A stretch of DNA of 64,000 nucleotides, taken from positions 1,984,001 through 2,048,000 of the forward strand of contig JAGGNK010010225.1 of assembly GCA_017590115.1 (NCBI GenBank), written 5' to 3'. This DNA comes from Montifringilla adamsi (Eukaryota > Chordata > Aves > Passeriformes > Passeridae). The notes beneath the pieces were generated by a model. That model had not been told where the DNA came from and ran no database searches. It saw only the letters and a list, made by a program, of their open reading frames with translations. Positions 1 to 15,000 of this stretch are shown piece by piece; position 1 is the first letter of the stretch, and every line of letters starts with the position of its first letter. A program made the translations under genes and the position numbers.

Positions 1-3000
1 AATAGAATTATGAAATTAACTTGGTTCTGGAAATGTGAAAATGATTTCTGCTCTGGCTATTTATTTACTTATTGCCTCCATTTGTTTTGTGCTTACATTT
101 TTGGTTTGTTGGTAGGTACTTGGATTCTTGGATGGATCTCTTCAGTTTAAAGGAGTATTTTACACTTGTGGGTTGGTTTAGTGCACTCCCCTTGCACCTC
201 CTTTCTGTACACACGTGCCAATAGTGGGTTCAAAGGTTCACTTAAGTTGTGTCATGTTTGTACTGCTGAAGGAAAAAATGAAACTACCTTTTGTCTTTCC
301 CTTCACAGGAAAAAAGTTCAGCTTCTTGAAATCCACGCAATTGAATTTTTTTCCTCAAGTTTTTTTTGTGCATGGTTACCTGCGTTTTCATTCTTTCAGA
401 GACTGAGTAGTAGGCAAGCTGGCTACTGCAGCAAGCTTGAGGCTTACTCTTAGAGGAGTCTAAGAATATGCCTGAAATGGTTGCTCTGCTTGTGTTTTAG
501 TCTGTTATTAATAAGTTTTTTGTCCAACTAATTTGTGGGTTTTTTGGTATTTATTTGTTTGTTTGTGGGTTTTTTTCAGGTTTTTTTTTTTTTTTTTTAC
601 TGTTCTTTTATCATGCTGTCTGCTTCTGAGTGCTTGAAATGAAATGAAAAGCAGAGAAAGGTACCTTGTCAAATGCTGCAGTGCAGGACCAGTGTGAGTA
701 CTGAGGACTGTGGGGAAGGCGGTAATAGGGTACCAAACAGCACTGCAGAGCAGAAGTGACCTTCAAATGTCAAATCTCTGTTAGAAAGAGACTTAAGAGG
801 TTGTGCTCTATAAAGTGAATGAACAATACTGCTTTACAATGTTTTATATTGAGAAATAGTAAGTTTTTTGAAATGGCTGTTAAAAAAATGCCTCTCTCTG
901 TAGTTCAGTTTTTCAGTTGGGATGTTTCTTTTGGACTTTTCCCTAACCTCTTTTTTTTTTTTACCCTACCCTTTTTTTGCTTCAGCATTTCTGATTGTAA
1001 TCTGGATGTCTCAGATACAGTGTGCAAGAGGAATTATTTTTTGGGGGAAGGAAGAAGTGGAAATAAATCATATGTTGTCTATTTGTGGTGCCAGGTAAGA
1101 GAAACTATCAGCTAAGGAGCAACGTCTATCAAGACTGTTTGCAAACAGTTGATAACATTTGATAAACTAAAAAAAGGCTACAGACAAGTGGAGAAGTAGA
1201 GAAGTACTTAACACACCATTGATTTTTTAATCATAATTAGGGACAAGGAGAAAAACTAGATGGAAGAAGTCTTTAAACTACACTTGCAGGAAAGACATTG
1301 AAATAAATTCTAGGTCATTACTGAAGAGAACTTAGTGTGGTTGAGCAATTTTATTTGCTTCTGTTTTTTAAAGCTGTGGACTTCTGGTAACTGAAGGAAA
1401 ACATACTGCTTATGTCTGCTAGTTGAGGAAATGGTTATGCTATAAACTTTCCTTCTTCCAAATCTCCCTGTAGCATTTAATTATTATAATTGTAGAGTTT
1501 CATGAAAAAGGTTGAAATGTAGCCTAAATGTTCAGGCACTAAAAGTAAGATTTGGGGTTTCAGCTGTTACTAGAACCATTAAACTTCAAGTCTAATAGAT
1601 ATCTCACAACTTGATGTTACAACCTGTCATGTGGAAAAAAGCCTGCTGTTGCTATATTCAAGGAAGGTTTTTGCCTTTACCTAAAGGGGAGAGCACAAGC
1701 CTGACCTGAGAGACTATAAACACCTGAAGTTGAGCTAGAAGCAGACTCTAAGAGATATTTTATTTGTCTCATTAAGTTAGTTCATTGTTCCATAGCTTTA
1801 TCTTTTCCAGGCAGTTCATTTGCTTAATGCCATTAATAAGCAGAGACATTGTCAGCATGTTTAAAATAATTTGACTTTGCTACAATGTTGTCATTATTGG
1901 CCTAATTTCTTCAATACCCATGTACTATTTTATTTCAAAAGGGAAGAATTTAAACTTTCCTTTTGAAGCTGTTGGTTCATAGCTGTTCATAGCTCAAAAG
2001 TTCATAGTTTCAGTTATGACAAAGGAGTTATTTTTGTGTGGGAGGATGGATTAGATAAGAAATTCCCAAATTGTTTTTAATAGCAGTGTGATTGTAACCA
2101 TAGGAATGACAGCAGAAATTGTTAAGCATTAAAAAAGTTACTAGTGAGTTTGACCTTTGCAGAACAGACTGATTGTTTTTGTATTAAGAATGGCATCAAA
2201 TTTTATTTGAAAGTACCTGCCAGCTGATCAGCCACTATGCCTCTTCTCAGTCATTCAGTAAGATGCAACAAGAGATTTGACACAAACATATGTAGTGTAA
2301 TGTAGGAGGCTCCTGAAAAAAGGAGTTTTGTAATTTTAAAATGTGAGCACAGCAGCAATTATTTTGGCAGGACTGCTAGAGCTGAGTGCTGCAAATTGTT
2401 CCTACTATCAAGTTTTTTTGACTATTGAAGATTCTTGTAAGTAAAGTAGTTGTTATTGTGGGGCAGCCTGTGCTTTCAGCCTGGGAGAAAGTAGTTGCAC
2501 GTAATTGAGTAAAAGCTTTCTTGCCGGGAGTTTTGGGTAGTTGCAAGTTGGTAATGGGGCAACAAGTGAGCTTCTCTGTGCTGTCAAGTCAGGACTGCTA
2601 CATACAATCACAAATGCAGGTGACCTTGTTGTGGATGAGCAGAATATGCACCTCATTCAAAAGAGAGAAGCAGCAATACGTTTAACTGAGGCAAAATAAT
2701 AAATTGACAGTTGAATGAATTTGATGGAATTAGAAAAGGTTTAGCAATGGTTTGACAAGGTTCAATAAGTTTGATGGCAAGGTTCACCTTATTAATTACT
2801 GAATGGAAGAAATATACACAGGAAAGTTGAAATAGAATCAAGTTAGAATGATTCACACGTAGACCAGAGATGTGAAGAGAAAGGAGGACCCTCATGCTAT
2901 ATCACAACATTCAGAGGGAACCCGCTTGCTTTCTTAACTCCTTATGGAGAATATGTGGATCTGGATCCAATCTTTGTCTCAGACTTGGACAAAAATTGAT

Positions 3001-6000
3001 CTGTAATGGACTTATCTGTACAATCTCTATAATAATATTAAGCAGCTATGTGGATTGGCGATGTTTCATTAGAGTTAACTCAGCATGCTATCATTCTGTC
3101 TCCAAGAATCTGTCACACATAAGGGATCTCTCTGCTTTGTGTAAGGAAGGATCTCTTGGTCAAGTGAGGAATCTTAAACCTTGAGAGGCATCCCTGCTCA
3201 AGGGGAGAGTCACCTGGCAGTTCAGCTGCAGTTCAGGGAGAGCTCCAGTTGGATCCATCCTGATAGGAATATTTATGCAGATAAGTCGTTGGCTGCTTAG
3301 CAATAGTGTTAACCAGATGGGTGTCTTCGTTTTAGCTGTTATCTTGTTATGTGCTTTGATTCCTTGCATTTTTGGGTTTTGAACCACCTTCAGAAATATT
3401 TTTCCTGAGGCACCTTCACTCACTTATACCTGAGCCAGGAGCTTTCCAGCTCACAGGTTCACCACAGGGTATGAGACCTGTGACTTCTTAGTCAGCCTGT
3501 ACCAAATTAAAGCCTGGGGTCAAGTATCCACACAGACCTACAGCTGAAAATACTGACAATCCAGTGGTTTCCATGTGATTGTAGCTGCAGAGAGGTTTTT
3601 TTTTTTTTTTTTTTCCTGCTGTATGTGTGACTCTGCAAAGTTTCCCTTCTACCCAAAGACTGACCTGGCTGTGTTATTCTGAATCCAGCTCTCATTCCTG
3701 GACTGACGCTGTACTGGGATGTGTTGCTGTGTGGGCAGTGATGGGAACAGAGCAGGGAAGGTGACAGAGCAGGAGTTCTGCATGACATCAAATAGGGGAG
3801 GCTGGTTCAGCTGAGCTCGGTTTTTAAAGAGCAAGCCAGTAATTTTAGCTTGAGGAGGGAGAGAGAGAATTTTCAACTGATTTCACTTGTGCTTTTTAAG
3901 GGCTGCCTTTTTCACTTTGCCCAGTTATGTGATGTAACACTTCATTGAGATTTTGGGGGAACAGTTGCTGTTTATTTTGCACCATTGCTGTGGACTGTGG
4001 TGTAAACATGTTTCAGTGATTGGAGTTTGGAGATATAAGTTGGACTCATATGTTAAGTTTGATCTTCATTTTCCCCCTTCATTTTAGTTAACTGATCATA
4101 TATTGAGAAATACCAAATCTGCTTCACGTATTTTCTTCAGTAAAGTGCTTTTGGAATGAAATTGTTCACATAGAATGGAAGCAATAATAAGAGGATGTCT
4201 GTGCTGATTTCCTTAGTCTTCATCCATGGAGATTATAGAAAATGTAAATAAGATTAAATATAGTTTTTGAAAGGGTTTTAGTTTCCAATGGAGTGTCACA
4301 TTCTTTAGAATTTCATATCAGTAACTTGAACCAAATTAAATATCTCTGAAATTGGTGGGAAGTAGCAAAACCCCTCAAATTTTCACTAACCTAACAATTA
4401 GCCTAATGTACATATAATCTGGTGCAGAAGAGTGTTTTGCTCTGAATGGTGGTTGGGTGTCTTGCTATTAAAGTGCTTTTTTAGACTGCAGTGTCAAATG
4501 ATTCTTCAGACTTCTGTTTATTTAGTTTTAGGTAGATTTAATGAAAACCTTTTGGCACATGCCTTTGCCAAACTGTTCTGCTTGTCTGCTCCTTCATCCC
4601 TCCACTTCATTTCCTCTCTGGATTGTTTCTTGCTTGTTGGCAGCAGAGTGGTTGTAGTAAAACTGATGTTCTGTCTCAATAAATCATAACATGTGACTGT
4701 TCTAATTAATTTTCAGCAACATGTTTCTGTTGAAAACTTGTAGATTGGTGACATCTTTTTATTAAGATGGTTTATGAATCCATGTATTTCATGTTCAAAA
4801 ATAAAAAATGAGGGAAGAGAGAAGTAGTAGTGAAGATAGTTCAGTGATTTAGCTATTTAGTTCAATAATAACTATATATGAAATAGTGCAGTTGTTAGAA
4901 TAGAATTTTTCGTAGAGTTGCATGTCTTTCCTCTGAGGTTTTTGCATTGTGTCTTAAAGCAACCTTGGTTTCCAGTAAGCAGTAAAAATAAATTTCAAAG
5001 AACTCCAATGGCCATTTTGCTTGCATTGACATGTACTCCTTTTTATTTATGTGCAGGTCAACTCTCTGAAGATTCCTGACTTAGCACTACAGGCTGTTAT
5101 TGTTGAATATGGGACTATATTCACCTGTGAGGAACATTAGAGTTTACCTACATAGATAATTTCCCTGGCTTTTAACGTGGAGACACTGAGGCCAAATAGT
5201 TTGGGCTGAGATAAGACTCCTTTTGTCTCTGTAATTGGCTTAAGATACGACTTGAATGATACTGCTAATTTCTGTACTCTCATTGTTAAATTCAGCAAAA
5301 AGCAGTACTTGAAAGTAGCTGAACTACTCTATAGCTACTCTAATTTAAGCTAGAGTAGTTTTGTAACTTAAGCTACTTCTATTTGCAGTCTTTGCTGTCT
5401 GTTTTGTGGTCTGATTACCTTAATAGTTTGCCTAATATTCATGCCTGGAGGTGTTAGGCCATCTCCTGGTTTGTCATCCAGTCCTTGTCTCCTCCTCAGT
5501 GTCAGCATTTGTGCTGTTGTCCAGGGTCACTCCCTGTGCCTTTGTTGTTTGTTTCATAAATATTTCAGTCCCTGAAAGTATTTTATCTCCAGGTGAATTC
5601 CTCACTAACATTGGGTCTGGCATAAAAACTCGGAGTCATACTAGTTTTCTCATAGCTGAGTGCTTTTCTGTAATTCTTGGCAGCAAAAGAGAGCTCCAAA
5701 AATCTACAGATGTATGAAGGTGCTTCTCCTAGATGGGACATAATACTCAGTAACTGTAGTTGTTGGAGAAGAGAGAAGAGTTGGGAGGTACAAGTCAGGG
5801 AAACATAAACCAATGTTACCTCTGCAAATAAGGGTTCAATTCATCACTGGTACACCATAAGAGGGAAGTGATAATAAAGCTTAGGGTATGGCCAGTGGAA
5901 GATAGTGTGTATTAGACACAGGGTGTGTGACTCTGTGAGGGTTTACTGCTTCCTTCATACATTTTATGACCTGCTAGTAAAGTAGTTCAGAGGGCAAGCT

Positions 6001-9000
6001 CTGGCTGCTGAGGTGAAGGAGAGGGTTGTGGGGATATTTCAACGGAATATAAGTTTTTTTGTTCAACAGCCTTTTTCAGGGGTGTTTGTGTTTGGGATTG
6101 CTAAAATTCAGTAGCTGCAAATTGTAGAGAATTTGGATTACAGGTATTTTGAGATAGAACTGTGGTTTAGACCTGGCTGACTCACACCAATTCAGTGGGA
6201 TGTGGTTTTCTTTAAACTCTGTTGCATGGTAATGCTGATACAAAACCAGAAATTCCAGGCTCTGAGACTGTGTGTCGTGGAGACATTATGTTAGGTGACT
6301 GAATTTGCTGCAAGTCTCTCATTATATTTCATGAGAACCAGACTGTCAAATTAATATATTTGATTCATTTGTGGATGTTGTAATAGCAAGTAGCAGAAAG
6401 ACCAAGCAAGGGTCACATCTTCTCTAGTCAATCCGTGAAGTCTCCTCCAGGCTGTGACAGGTAGCAGACAGAAATCTCCATAAAATACTGCCCTTGGTCA
6501 AATATCACTTCGTTATTTATTTGTCTTCATATATTATCATCTCGGAAGTGTGTTCTGTGTGTGTGTGCCTGTCCCTACTTAAAGGAGAGAATGTTGAAAG
6601 AATAATACATAGTAGTGTCAGTCACTGTTGGACTCATAAGTGCTCTAAGCAGCTGCCTTCCCAGTGGCTGCCTTCAGTGCTGCCTTCTTTTTGATTACTT
6701 TCCTTCAGATTTGGTATTTAGTTTGTTGGAGAATTGTATTTTTTGGTATGTCAGGCCAAATTCTAAGCTGTTTATTTAATTCTGTATTTTTTATAAGTAT
6801 TTAATGAAAGATGAATGGGTGTTAGGCACCAGGCGATTTTTGATGTGAAGTGTGCTTGCCAAACCTGCCAGATCTTTTGAAATGTTATTACAGGAAGTGT
6901 CAAGCAAAAAAGTGACATGTTTTTTCAGAAGGTCGAATATTTCTGTAGTGCTTGCAAATTTTGGTGGGGTATTGTGTTACAGAAAAGAATAGGCAATAAG
7001 ATTCCTTCCATAGCTGGTGTAATTTTGGGAGGGATTTAAAGCTGTGTGGTAATGCAGCTGTTTGCTCAGCAGCAGTTTTGATAACTGCTAATGTAACTAG
7101 AGGGATTTACAAATACTAGTATGCAAAAGCTTCTTTCACAAGCTAAGTATAGTTGATTGTCTCATTATGTATACATATTTTTTGTGTATTTTGGGGAAGA
7201 AACTCAGATTGTTTTTTTTTCCTGATTTTTAGTGTGTGTGTCCCCCTTCCCCCCAGTAATTAGGTTTGGGGGGCTTTTTGTGTGTTTTTGCTTTTGGATT
7301 TTCTTAGTGATTTGTTACAAAAATGAAAGCAAATTACTTTTTATCATTTACTTACTGACTCTCACCAAGTTTGGTAATAAGGTCTTCTAACAGTTGTTTC
7401 TCTGGGTATTCTTAAGGTACTTTGCAACTAGAATATTCCTCGGCTATCTACATGCATTCTACTTTGCATCCTCTTGAGGATGACCAGGTGAAAGCTAAAC
7501 ATCTGAATGTAAAGCCCAATTTAGCTGGATTTAGGGATAACAGAAGAAAGTGAAGCACTTGATTTCTGATAGCTGCCTTGTTTATTGGTAGGATTTTTAT
7601 TGCTAGTTGGGACAGAACAATACTGCACATAGGCTTGGAGCAGAGGAGCAGTTGTCCATACAGGCTGCAAAGTAGGTGTCTGTAATTTTACTTCCTCAAA
7701 GGAGCAAAGCCTTGCTCCTGGATGAAGTGGAAAGGTGGGACTGGGAGAAGATGAACCAGACAGTTTCCTTCCTTTTGGTGTCCAGATGATTGCAAACAAC
7801 TCCTGTGGGCTTGGTTCAGTGAGAACCAATTTAGCTACTGAGCTTTGTGTCATGCAGAGCATTGCCTTCCCCTCAGATGGGGAATGAAGTTGGTGTGTGT
7901 ACAACTAATTTTCGCATGTGTACTTCCTTGGTCTTGTTGTTGAATCTCATAGAATTGTGTATTTCTAAAAATTACCATCCTTTCATTACATGCAGATCAT
8001 TAGAAGTGACATGTAAATACTCAGTTCTTGTTTTGTTTTGTTTTAGGTCTTCATTGTTTTTCTTATGAAGGAAAGCATATTTTCCTGCCTGGAAGCTCTG
8101 GTTTTAATCTGCAACCTGAATCAAGCTGAAAATAACATTTCCAGAATTAAAATTACAGCAGCCCATTTATTTTTTCCAGTTATGTCCCTTTTTTCTTGAC
8201 CTTCAATATGAAAATTTCAGTCTGCTTAATTGTTAAGTAGTAGTAAATTCGGAACAAGGAAAAGGAAGGTGGCAAGGACTACTGATAACCAGCCAGTGTG
8301 ATGGGCTGTGAGCAGTAGGTGCTGTTAATGGTATCAAACTCAACTGTGTACCTTTTGTTGATGTTTGCTCCTAAATTGCAATTGCAACCCCTCAGCATGG
8401 CCATGTTGTACTGAAGCGTAGATTGGTATGATGAATGTACATGTCCACAATTCTCTGTTCATCAAAGCCTGATGGGTACAAATGGATGCGTTATTTTTAG
8501 ACCTATTCTTCCTCCCTCTTTCCTAAAAAACAACCCCTAAGCAATTTTTAATGTTTATCCTTACTGTAGTCTCTTTTTCTGTAAAATCTGGGCAACATAT
8601 CCATTCATCACTACAGAGAAGTTCAGACAGTTGAAAATAATTGGCAGTGTAAGCAGAGGTTGACGACCTGATGAGCTGGTCAGTAGCAATTGTTTTTTCA
8701 CTGAGAAAGAAGTGACATTCTGGTTCATAAAGAGGGCTTGCTGGGACTTGACAAGACAGCAAAAGAGATTTCTCTTAATATTTTATTTGTGTGAGAATTC
8801 TGCAGATGTTAAAATAATGAAGGGGTTGATCAGCAAAAGCAAGCTGTTCATCTGTTAGCTGTGGAAGATACTTCCTGTTTCTTAACTGCATTTTAGATGT
8901 GGAACACCTCTAAAAGTATCCAGCAAATTGTAGTTCATCTTGACTGAGTTCCAATAATGCCAAAAAATTACTGTTCTAAAAATTCAGTTTTCATACAGAG

Positions 9001-12000
9001 ATGCTCAAAGTCAGTAAAGGTTTTAATGAATACCACGATTCTTACAGTTTCTTATGTTAAAAAATGAGAAATTGAGGAACCTCGGTGTAGACAGGGTGGT
9101 AGAACTACTTAAATGTAAGCACATTCTCCTGATCATCAGTTTTTAAATGACAACTTTGCAGATAATTTTTAATAATAAAGTCCTTGGCTGTGGAATGTGG
9201 AATGTGTGCGTGCCATACTTTATCTTTATTGGCTTGAGTAATTCCATTAATTTTATGGATCAAGGTAAAAAGGGGAAAAAAAAACCCAGTTGTGTGAATG
9301 TGGTGTTCAGGATGTCCTAATAAGATGCAGTTTCCTAAAAATGAAACATTTCTGTGTGACATCTTATTCAGTTACTGGAGCCATAAAGTTTGCTTTTGTT
9401 TGACACACTACAGTTCTTAGACATTTTTAAGCTACTTCTAAAAAAAGGAAGAAAATTACAGAATAGTTTGATTCCTTATTCTTGAAAATCTTCCTTTAGA
9501 GGGTTATGGAATCAGTGAAGAATATGTACTGGCAGTGACTGGGGGGAAGATTGGAATGGAGCGAAAGGAAAACATATTTGGAAACTCAGAAATGTTGAGA
9601 ACAGTGGTTGAAGAAGAAGGTAGTGAAATTCTTCTGTTGTGAACTGCTTCTGTTCTTGAGTTAATTTCATATTGAAGTATGGAGTAGAGGATAGTATTTG
9701 TCACATTGTCTGGAATGATGAGTTCAGCAGTCTGAGAAGGGAAATGCATGAATTGTTACTATTGCAGTGTGGTAGGGAGGTGATGCTGCCTGTCAGGGTC
9801 TTTTAAGTCTGAGTGAATACTGCCTGTTTCAAGTAAATATATTTTATTTAAACAATTTGCATTTTTATGGCTAAAGCAAAATAAAAAGCAGATCATAAAG
9901 CATGTATTTTGAGATTGAGATTTTAGGAGAAAAGATGTCTGCAGAAGACCTAAAGTGGTGTTTTAGAAAGAAAAGTTCCTCTATGCATCAGTGAGTTAAG
10001 TAACTGGGGAAAAAAAAAAATCTCCAAAAAGGTGAAACAAAGCTAGCCTGCTGTAGAAACAACCCAGCATCCCTCTCCATGCAGAAGTACTTGCTGTGTT
10101 AGGTTGTAATATAATGAAAACAATTTTGTTTTGGAAATTACGGAAAATTGGAAGAATTTTGTCTTCAGTCAGCAGAATTTGTCTGTGCTGGTGTGCAGTA
10201 TTTGGACATCCATACCAATTTTAAACATAAAACCTGGGATTAGACAGAGTCTACTATGAAGCATGGACTCCAGCACAGGCTACCTTTATGAATCCAAGGA
10301 CATGATTAATACAAAACTGCTTTCCAAAAGAGTTGAGATTGTTCCAGAAGATGGTGTCAGAAATTGAAGATTTGATTGGGACTGTAGTTGTCCAGCTGTA
10401 AATGTCTGTAAAAAACCTCTGTCACATTATGGATTCAAACTGGAATTTGTACAAAATTTGGTCCAGAAAACTGACTTAAGTGGGAAAGAAGGGTGTAAGG
10501 AATATTCAAATTGCTAGGAATGCATTACACAATGGAAAGATTTAGCAATCCTACACTGAAAATTTATTGGGATTACAAAGTAGTGAAAACATGGGTTCAG
10601 ATAGTTGGTTTGTGAGATGTGTTCAGAAAAAGGGAAGAAAAGGAGAAACTTGTTCTGAGGTGTTTTTTCTGTTGGGAGCATAATTTTGGGTGCATTGCAG
10701 GTTTGTATCCAAGTGACAGCTTCAAGGAACAGTGCACCATGTTATGATGTGTAATTGAATGATGAAATACATAGAAATGTATTTATTTTTTATTATTTAC
10801 TTACTAAAGTATTCATTTCCTGTGGAGAGTATGGAAATGATTAGTTTGCCTTGAAATGGGAAAATTAAAATTCTTTAATCCAGTGAGGTGAGTAAATTAT
10901 GTGGGAAATATTTGTATCAGGTGCTTCTGATAATTGTGTGGCTTTTAAAATTAAAAAAAAATTCTTTATTGCCTCAAATCTTTTATACTGATGAAATGTC
11001 ATTTTTTCTCATGGAAGACCTGTTAAGCTGCTGTTCTTTGTTGACAAGCTCTAGTGGTAGAGCACTTTCATGTGCTCTACCACAAGTGCTGCTATACTAC
11101 CAGCATTTTATCAGTCTTTAAAGCATAGTCACTGCTTTTTCTTAAAGTCTTCTTGAATAGGGAGCTAATAATAAATTATTGTAATAGTATATAATTATAT
11201 GAACATGTTATATTTATTACTCTAATAAATGCTCTTATTAGTGGAAGCAAACCCAGTTTAAGTACTTTATTAGTACAGCGTTTCACCCTTCCCTTCTAAG
11301 AATTCAGAAGGCAACATGTTCCACTTCCTAGCATATCTTACTTGTTCTGCTTGACATTTAAAAATTTTTAAAATGGCTATAAATGAATGAGTGATGAATG
11401 ATGAAGGGCACGGTGAAACACAAATGTTTCATTAAGACAGTTGTAGAATTTATAAGATGTAGGATTTATGCAGAGAGGGCATTAATTTTGAAATATGGAA
11501 AATAAAAGAGAAAGCAACTGTCATCAGGCCATATTGACAAACTCCTGGGTGACTTAAAACAATTCTGGTAGCGTCAGACTTCAGCTCTGCAGAGTGTGGT
11601 GAATGTTTCCTCTTGTAATTCATGTCAGTTGGTAATGCCTCTACATTCAGTTGGAATGGCATAAGGGGAGTATCCTGGTGGATCTTAGAAGCTTAAGGGA
11701 AGCTGGGCCAGAGGATCCAGGAAGCTTTTAGTTTCTGAATGGATTTGAATCTGAAGTGAGAAATCCATTGTCTCTTCATTTATGAAGTAGCCTGCATTTT
11801 TTTGCCTGTAATTTTGCACGTGTATTTTAAACTGTGCTTTAGCAGTTAAAACTGCTTAAAATATGCTTAAGTAGTGATTTTCTACCTTACGTCTAAATGG
11901 ACTCCTTTAAAGACTGTTAATTAAAAAAAATCTTATTCTGGTTTTGGAATAACAGATAAAATCAGCTGTCTTTTGGAAGTATCTTTCAATAACAGTTTCA

Positions 12001-15000
12001 CAATTTCTCTATAGCACTGATTTTTTTGTGTGAGAAGTATGACATAACTGGGCTCTGCCACCTTCTGCCTGACTATTCTCTAAAGAGTACATTTGTTTTC
12101 ATCACTAATATCTGAGATTTAATTACAGAAAGGTGATGTCATGTGGGCAAGGCTAGTAGAGAAATAAGGGTGAGGTGACAAGATGAATCAGTTTTAGAGA
12201 GGTTAGTGCTGCTATTTCCCTGGTAGGCAGAACAAATCACTTTTAGAAGTTAAAAGAGATCTCTGTCCTTTTGATTCAGCTGCACAGTGCTTCTAAAATG
12301 GGACCCATACCCTTGTCTTCTGCTTTATATGTGTAATGCTTTTCCATCCTCAGTTAATGAAAGACTCTGGTCTTCATTTCTTCTGTGTTTTTGTGATGGT
12401 CTGAATTGGGTCATCATTTGGTCTGTGATGCGAGAAAATGTTTTTGAAAGCTGCTCCTGTTTTTCCTATCTCTTTGTGTTCCTCCCTCCTCCACCTCCTT
12501 TGTATGAAGCCTTGCACTGCTTGATTTGACATTTAATTCCTTAGTCCTTCTCCTGGCTCATTCTATCCTTTTAGCAGTTTTCAAAGTGTGTTATCTCCCT
12601 GCTTCTTTTGTGAGGCTGTAGTTGTCTGTGCAGTTTATTCTTGTCTTTTTTCTGTGATACCACTGTGTGAAAGGTGAAGAGGGGAGTTGCACATCAAACC
12701 ATAATCTTTGGAAAGGAAATGCTTGATTCTGTGTGATGTGAATAGTGTCATGGCCAAAATGCTTGTGAAAAGTTCCTGATTCTTTTGGGACAAGAAAGAA
12801 GGCAGGATACTTGAGGGTGATGTGAGGGCTTGTGAAAACTGGTTACCTTTTTCATTCTTAAAATTACTGCTTGATTTCTAAATTGCTTGCTTTTACAGGC
12901 TTCTATGACAACATCACAAAAAAACCTAAGGTGCAAGGCCAGTCATGTTGTTCTGTTTTTCTGACACTGTACGTAAAATAGGTTGTGGTTGGCTAGAAAT
13001 CCAGTTAACACTACTGCTGTAGCAGTGATAACAAGGATGTGGAAGGATGCCATCTCTGCATTTGGGAATTTGCAGAAGTTGCTGCTGTCTGATGTCATTA
13101 TGCTGGTAAAGGTATATTCTGTGCTTGAATGGCTGGTTTCCTTCCCTGGGGTAGCTTTAAGCCAATGCAAAGCCCATTTTTGTGGAGCTTACAATCATTC
13201 TGGGAGTGCTTTGCTGGTCTAGCATGCAGAAGTTTCTGAGCTGAAGTGCTCGTAGTGTTTATGTAACTTAATAGATTCTGTTCTAATAGACTCAGAGGAA
13301 CTTTTTTCTCCAAACCTTTGGTCTTAATAGGAGAAGGAGAGACTTTTTCTTGCCTCTTTTCCTTTCCTTTTTTTTTTTTTCTCTTCTAGCTGTTCCTTCT
13401 TTTGTTAATTGTAGAGCTGTTCTTTAGTAACCACAATGGTGATATCCAAGGTAGTAATCGATTAAAAAATGGCCAAATAACAAAGGCTGAAATAAATTAT
13501 TTGTACCTGAACAATAAAAGGACAATGAAATTATAATGAGGATGGCACAGGCTCAGAATGAACATCACTGCATATAAAGTCTAGACTTGTTTGCTGAGCT
13601 CAGAGATGATGGGGAGAAGCATTAGCTCTAGGGTCAAACTACTGTGCAATTTTCTCAGGGGCGTGGCGTCACTTCTGTCTAGTGCTCTGCTTTTTCTCTT
13701 GAGTATGTAACAGATGTTCCCAAAATATCTGGAAAAATGAGAATGAGCAAAATTAAAATTTACTATGAAATATGCAAGTCTTACTTAAAAAAAAAAAAAA
13801 AGTTTTCTGATTCTGCTGTTTTCCCCTGCGGTTAAGTGCATAGTTTTCTCCTACTAAGCAACCTGAAGAGAAAAAATGCTTTATAAGTGGAAGAGTAGTA
13901 TTGTAAAGTCACTTAGAAGTCAAACACAACAGGAAGGTTATGAACTGGTACAATACAAGTCAGTAAGGTAATAGGAAATTTTGGCAGTTTCCTTTTAGGG
14001 CATCCTTATTTCTAACACTACTATTGCAATTGTGGTTGTCATTCAGCTTCCATTCCTCTAGTCCTTCTTTGTGTCGAAGATAACCTGCAGAGGAAAGATG
14101 AAGTGATGTGCTGCTACATGATTACAAAAGGGATTTCCATTTGTTTCTTGAGGAAAAGGATGCAGAAGTGCTTGCAAGAGATTGAGTTAGGGCACAAGTG
14201 AAGGGTGTGGTGGTGTACTAGTTTAAAATTCTTTGGGACAGGATTGTTAATCTGTAACAATTGGAAGGGAATTCGATGATTGCTCGGATGTGAAGGCAGT
14301 GGCAGTAGAGGGTTAAGCATAACTGCAGCAAAGGACGGGGTCCCGAGCAATGTGTTTGAAACTCTGTAAATCTTAGGCAATAACTGCTTGCATCATGTCC
14401 AGGCTTATTTAGTGTGAATAAAGAGAGGAGTAGACCACCACCAATAACTGCAGGCTGTGAAGATAATCCTGGAAATGTTCTGTGATGGGAAGGTTAGTTA
14501 GAGATGTTCTGCATATGGGGATATTGTGAAAGAGTCAAGATAAAATGTGGTAACTTGAGCAAATTTGGGATATGCAAAGCTACAGAAGTCAGAATAACCA
14601 CAGTTTCTGGAATGTTTTACACAAATTTACACACATGACCTGTGGTAATCTTATCTTAGAGGAACAGTAACAAATACTGTGTATTACAAATGCCCATGTT
14701 AGTGGGATTAGCCAGATTGTTAGGGGTGTTTTTTTAGAAGCAGCTAAGGGGGGGTAACCTGCATTTATGTGATCTTTGCTCTAGTCTGTTGAAGGTTGCA
14801 GCAGACTGACCTTCATTTGAGCCAGGAAGTTGCTGTATATTCTCTGCTGGTCAAGGGTTACTGTTAAATAATTGTTCTGTGTGATAACATAGAAGATTTC
14901 CAGAGGGAAATTAAGTTTAGGATCTGTGCTGTTGTGAAAGATGGGTTTATTTGTGGAAAAAAAGAAATAGTTTCAACTCCTGATGTTGACACACCAACTT

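Noticed and set aside
7521..7904. 127-codon minus-strand open frame
   Set aside because: It is chance-like, with no recognisable domain and no splice-site support.
11041..11110. Functional tRNA gene at the hairpin
   Set aside because: Only a D-arm-like portion exists. There is no acceptor stem, anticodon arm or T-arm with a GGTTCRANNCC motif.
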